From contig NC_011661.1 of NCBI RefSeq assembly GCF_000021645.1, positions 156,723 to 220,722 on the forward strand: 64,000 nucleotides of DNA, in the 5' to 3' direction. A model generated the notes under the pieces. The model was not told the DNA's origin, did not search any database, and was given only the letters and a program-made list of their open reading frames with translations. This document shows, in pieces, positions 61,085-64,000 of the stretch; positions within the stretch are counted from its first letter, which is position 1; each line of letters starts with the position of its first letter. The position numbers were made by a program, and so were the translations under genes. Origin of the DNA: Dictyoglomus turgidum DSM 6724. GTDB taxonomy: Bacteria; Dictyoglomota; Dictyoglomia; Dictyoglomales; Dictyoglomaceae.

Positions 61085-61483
61085 ATGAAAGTTATAGGAA
61101 GACCTGCAACAGTTTGGTTATCTCTCCCATCGGACCTTCTCATAGGAGAAAGCACCTTAGAAATAGAAGGAGACGTCCTTGTAGAGAAAAGAAAAGTCTT
61201 TTTTGAGGAAAGAAAAACTTACCTTCTTCTTAGAGAAATAGAGGGTATAGAAATCACCCAAAAGGGCGATAAAATCTTCTCTTTTCTTTTCCTTGCCTTC
61301 CTTATGGGAAGACTTTATCTCCTTTCCTTTATCTCTCTTCTCATATATCTTCTCTGGAGACCTACCTTTCTCATAATACATGGGAAAAATTTACAGATTG
61401 GAATCTCTATAAACAGCAAAGATATAAAACCTTATGAGGAATTTGCAGAGTTCTTATTAAAAAAAGTAAAAGAGGGGGGATAA
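61085..61483 (+). CDS. Small membrane protein with PH-like beta domain
   Basis: A 132-residue protein. Residues 20-60 form beta strands (TLEIEGDVLVEKRKVFFEER) with the look of bacterial PH-type domains; residues 70-95 form a hydrophobic hairpin of two short helices; strands continue after it (TFLIIHGKNLQIGISIN). This split-by-membrane layout occurs in small DUF304/bPH-like proteins, but the assignment is tentative. It precedes a DUF362 gene by seven bases and probably shares its message. A GGGGG ribosome site is upstream. Confidence 0.55.
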   Translation: MKVIGRPATVWLSLPSDLLIGESTLEIEGDVLVEKRKVFFEERKTYLLLREIEGIEITQKGDKIFSFLFLAFLMGRLYLLSFISLLIYLLWRPTFLIIHGKNLQIGISINSKDIKPYEEFAEFLLKKVKEGG

Positions 61484-61490
61484 ATTTTTT

Positions 61491-62534
61491 ATGGGAAATA
61501 GAAAGAAATACCTCACTATAGGTTTAGGTACTCTTTTTTTACTTTCCCAGAGCCTGTCAAAACAAGAAAACTTAAAACAAGAATCCATATTTAAAATCCC
61601 TAATAATCCAATTTATGTAGCCCAAAATAGCATTGAAGTTATAAATCAAGAGAGAAAGATACCCCAAATTGTGGATGTGGGAGTTGCTAAGGAGGAGAAT
61701 ATAAGAAAATCAGTTAAGAAAGCAATAGAGCTTTGTGGAGGAATGAATTTTATAAAACCAGGAGACACTGTTTTAATTAAACCAAATGTAAATTCCAATG
61801 ATCCATATCCAGGGACTACAAATCCGGAAGTTTTGGCAGAAGTAATTGAAATGGTAAAAGAAAAAGGAGCAAAAAGGATCATTGTTGCAGACTCATCAGG
61901 CATTCCCTGGCCCAACACTTTGAAAAATATGGAAGCCACAGGAATACTTAAAGTAGCCCAAAGAGCAGGAGTAGAAGTTTATGCTTTGGATAATATGGAA
62001 TGGATTTGGGTAAAACCTGAGGTATTAAAATACTGGGATAGAGGTTTCAGAATACCTAAGATTGTGAAAGAAGTAGATCATATCATAAATGTAGCAGTAG
62101 TAAAGACTCATTCTATAGCAGATTTTACCATGTCCTTAAAAAACTTCGTGGGTTTCATACATAGACAAGATAGGGTAATAATGCACAGTTCAAGATACCT
62201 AAAAGAGATGATTGGAGAATTAAATATTGCCTTTAGTCCCTCCCTAAATATACTTGATGCCTCCAAGGTATTTGTAAGAGGAGGACCTGCAAAAGGAGAA
62301 GAAAGGGAATTAGGAATGGTTATAGCATCCACTGATAGAATTGCTTGTGATATTACAGGCTTATCCCTATTGAAACTTCTTGGTACTACCCAAGAAATTC
62401 AGAATAAAAATATGTGGGAACATCCTCAGATAAAAAGAGCCATAGAACTCGGTATAGGAATAAACAATCCTGATTTAATCAATTTGAAGACTTCTAATGT
62501 GGATAGAGAAAAATTACTGATAAGAATAAAATAA
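61491..62534 (+). CDS. DUF362-family protein
   Basis: A 347-residue protein. The N-terminal KKYLTIGLGTLFLLSQSL is a signal peptide or membrane anchor, followed by a linker to about residue 60. The main domain matches DUF362: GDTVLIKPNVNSNDPYPGTTNPEVL near residue 97, KRIIVADSSGIPWPNT, INVAVVKTHSIADFTMSLKNFVGF and LGTTQEIQNKNM. Some DUF362 proteins carry ferredoxin domains; this one does not. Function unknown. It follows the small membrane protein gene by seven bases. Confidence 0.8.
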   Translation: MGNRKKYLTIGLGTLFLLSQSLSKQENLKQESIFKIPNNPIYVAQNSIEVINQERKIPQIVDVGVAKEENIRKSVKKAIELCGGMNFIKPGDTVLIKPNVNSNDPYPGTTNPEVLAEVIEMVKEKGAKRIIVADSSGIPWPNTLKNMEATGILKVAQRAGVEVYALDNMEWIWVKPEVLKYWDRGFRIPKIVKEVDHIINVAVVKTHSIADFTMSLKNFVGFIHRQDRVIMHSSRYLKEMIGELNIAFSPSLNILDASKVFVRGGPAKGEERELGMVIASTDRIACDITGLSLLKLLGTTQEIQNKNMWEHPQIKRAIELGIGINNPDLINLKTSNVDREKLLIRIK

Positions 62535-62587
62535 CATGCTATAATAGTAAACTAAGATTACTATTTAAAGGGGGTCTATGGCAGATT

Positions 62588-64000
62588 ATGGAAAAAATAT
62601 TTATTGTTCCGGAGCCAAAAAGGTTAGAATTTATGGGAAAATGGCTTGAGTTTAAGGGCTTTGAAAACTTTCCAGAATTTTTATCTCAAGAATTTCACAT
62701 CCCTAAAGGAAGCTTAAGAATAAGAAAAATTGAAAAAAAAGGAAATGGAATAGAAATCAAAGAAGATGAGGTAATAATATGGGGAGACGAAAATATAGCT
62801 TATGCTACTATTCTTCAACTTCTAATGCAAAATCCCAACAAGCTTCCTAAGGTAATAATAGAAGAAGAATTTTCCTTTAAATTTCGTGGCTATCATTTAG
62901 ATATTGCCAGGGGTGGAGTTCCTCACTTAAGAGAATTCAAAAGAATCTTAAAGTGGCTTTTTATTCTAAAATACAACTACTTCGCCATTTATTTTGAAGA
63001 TCTCTTTCCTTGGAAAAAATATCCTGAGATAGGGGCCCTAAGGGGAAGACTTACAGAAGAGGAAATAAGAGAAATCATTAACTATGGAAGAAGGTTAAAC
63101 ATAGAAGTATTTCCTTCCCTTGAGCTCTGTGGACATATGGAAAATATATTAGTACTCCCTAATTTTATGAAATTTAGTGAATGGCACAGACCCGATGAAG
63201 GCTGTATAGATGTATCCAATGATGAGGCAAGAAAATTTACCTATGAACTCTTAGAAGAAGTAATAAACTTTTTCCCATCAAAATATGTCCATATAGGTGG
63301 CGATGAAACCTGGGCACTTGGAAGAGGAAGAAGTCTTGACAAAGAAGGAATATTCAAGGGACCAGAGCTTTTTGAGATGTATCACAGAAATTTAATCTAT
63401 AAGGTGAAAGAGAGTGGAAAAATCCCTATGGTATGGGGAGATATGCTAACAGGTATGTATTTAAGAGAAGAGGAAAAAGAAAGATGGAGAATTGTTTTAG
63501 AAAGTAATATTTGGGATGAAACGGTAATAGCAAATTGGGATTATACTCACCTTCCTCAAGACCATTTCCAAAATAAAATAAATATGTTTGGAAAGAGAAA
63601 AGAAAAAGAGCTTGCATGTCCAGGACTTTCCAATTGGAATAGATTTTATCCTAACTTTGACATTGCTCTTACCAATATTACTAACTTCTTGATCCCTGCA
63701 AGAAAAGAGAAACTTCTTGGTTTTCTACTTACTTCTTGGGGAGATGATGGAGCAGAATGTTTATACTCCTTCTTAGATCCTCTTATCCTTGCCACCATGG
63801 AGATCGCAGAGGGTAATGGAAATTGGGAAGAAAAATGGCTTGCACTGAAAAGAGAAGATAAAGAAGTTCTTGAAGTAAGAAAAACTTTAGGGCAAAATGA
63901 TATAGCAGAAACCATTAAGCATGTGTTTCTTGGAGATCAAATATATAGATATGCTACTGAAATATTAAAAGACAAAGAAAGAAAATCCACTGGAGATTTT
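62588..64000 (+). CDS. GH20 beta-N-acetylhexosaminidase, 3' end outside window
   Basis: An open frame of 471 codons runs from this ATG off the end of the window with no stop. The GH20 catalytic pair is present as Asp239-Glu240 in YVHIGGDETWALG, preceded by the family features FRGYHLDIARGG (barrel start, near residue 100) and EVFPSLELCGHMENIL. It would remove terminal N-acetylglucosamine or related beta-linked sugars. There is no signal peptide. The start has an unusually long gap (13 bases) from the AAAGGGGG box; an ATG at 62578 nearer to it only opens a 23-codon frame. A TATAAT stands at 62540. Identity as GH20 is firm; the substrate is not. Confidence 0.88.
   Translation, partial: MEKIFIVPEPKRLEFMGKWLEFKGFENFPEFLSQEFHIPKGSLRIRKIEKKGNGIEIKEDEVIIWGDENIAYATILQLLMQNPNKLPKVIIEEEFSFKFRGYHLDIARGGVPHLREFKRILKWLFILKYNYFAIYFEDLFPWKKYPEIGALRGRLTEEEIREIINYGRRLNIEVFPSLELCGHMENILVLPNFMKFSEWHRPDEGCIDVSNDEARKFTYELLEEVINFFPSKYVHIGGDETWALGRGRSLDKEGIFKGPELFEMYHRNLIYKVKESGKIPMVWGDMLTGMYLREEEKERWRIVLESNIWDETVIANWDYTHLPQDHFQNKINMFGKRKEKELACPGLSNWNRFYPNFDIALTNITNFLIPARKEKLLGFLLTSWGDDGAECLYSFLDPLILATMEIAEGNGNWEEKWLALKREDKEVLEVRKTLGQNDIAETIKHVFLGDQIYRYATEILKDKERKSTGDF

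Noticed and set aside
1-64000. CRISPR arrays, tRNA or rRNA genes, transposases, integrases and toxin-antitoxin pairs
   Set aside because: None was seen in either strand; short repeats found are terminator hairpins, the two LacI-type operators, parS and the paired loops described.

Overview
The window reads as bacterial chromosome from a low-GC thermophile, most likely Dictyoglomus (inference from A+T-rich coding, strong AGGAGG ribosome sites, AGA/GGA/ATA codon preference, many glycoside hydrolases and Thermotoga-like uronate genes; no rRNA or marker gene is present to prove it). Coding density is very high. No tRNA, rRNA, CRISPR array, insertion sequence or prophage was seen, and no gene-free stretch exceeds 300 bases once the decayed genes at 14.7-15.5 kb are counted.

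Layout. 1-5 kb: the end of a large sugar-active protein, a DUF4272 gene coupled to a 35-residue membrane peptide, an iron alcohol dehydrogenase, a kinase-like/nuclease-like fusion, hpt and a PadR regulator. 5.2-14.7 kb: a minus-strand glycan locus (secreted beta-sandwich protein, ABC binding protein, two permeases, secreted beta-helix hydrolase, GH31 alpha-glucosidase) behind two palindromic operators and its own LacI regulator. 14.7-22 kb: a decayed nadE, a truncated PII gene, glnA, an M48 protease, an intact nadE whose glutaminase cysteine appears lost, and a transketolase. 22-30.5 kb: an orphan protein, a PHP phosphatase, TldD/TldE, Hsp20, a flavin disulfide reductase and an orphan membrane/soluble pair. 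30.6-38 kb: a split chromate transporter, then a uronate/gluconate operon (uxaE, 2-hydroxyacid dehydrogenase, FGGY kinase, gnd, SDR reductase).

38-46 kb: a CehA-type PHP protein, MFS transporter plus glycerophosphodiesterase, the repair pair ogg/sfsA, pstS, a broken secreted-protein gene and a drug-type MFS pump. 46-50 kb: a ferritin-like gene, a perfect 16-bp parS site, parA, parB, a PAS-GGDEF-HD-GYP regulator and a HAD phosphatase, suggesting the replication origin may not be far away. 50-64 kb: icd, an unrecognised 480-residue protein, an Opp-type oligosaccharide transporter operon ending in a GH3 beta-glucosidase, a small membrane protein, a DUF362 protein and the start of a GH20 hexosaminidase.

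How it works together: two separate uptake systems (MalFG-like and Opp-like) each sit with the intracellular hydrolase that would split the imported oligosaccharide, and in both the binding-protein gene is followed by an RNA hairpin that would favour its message over the permeases. The uronate operon would feed sugar acids to the pentose phosphate pathway, where the window also supplies gnd and transketolase. The most unusual signals are a pair of hairpins with complementary loops flanking the Opp binding-protein gene, the cysteine-less NAD synthetase beside a dead paralogue, and the kinase/nuclease-like fusion next to hpt.
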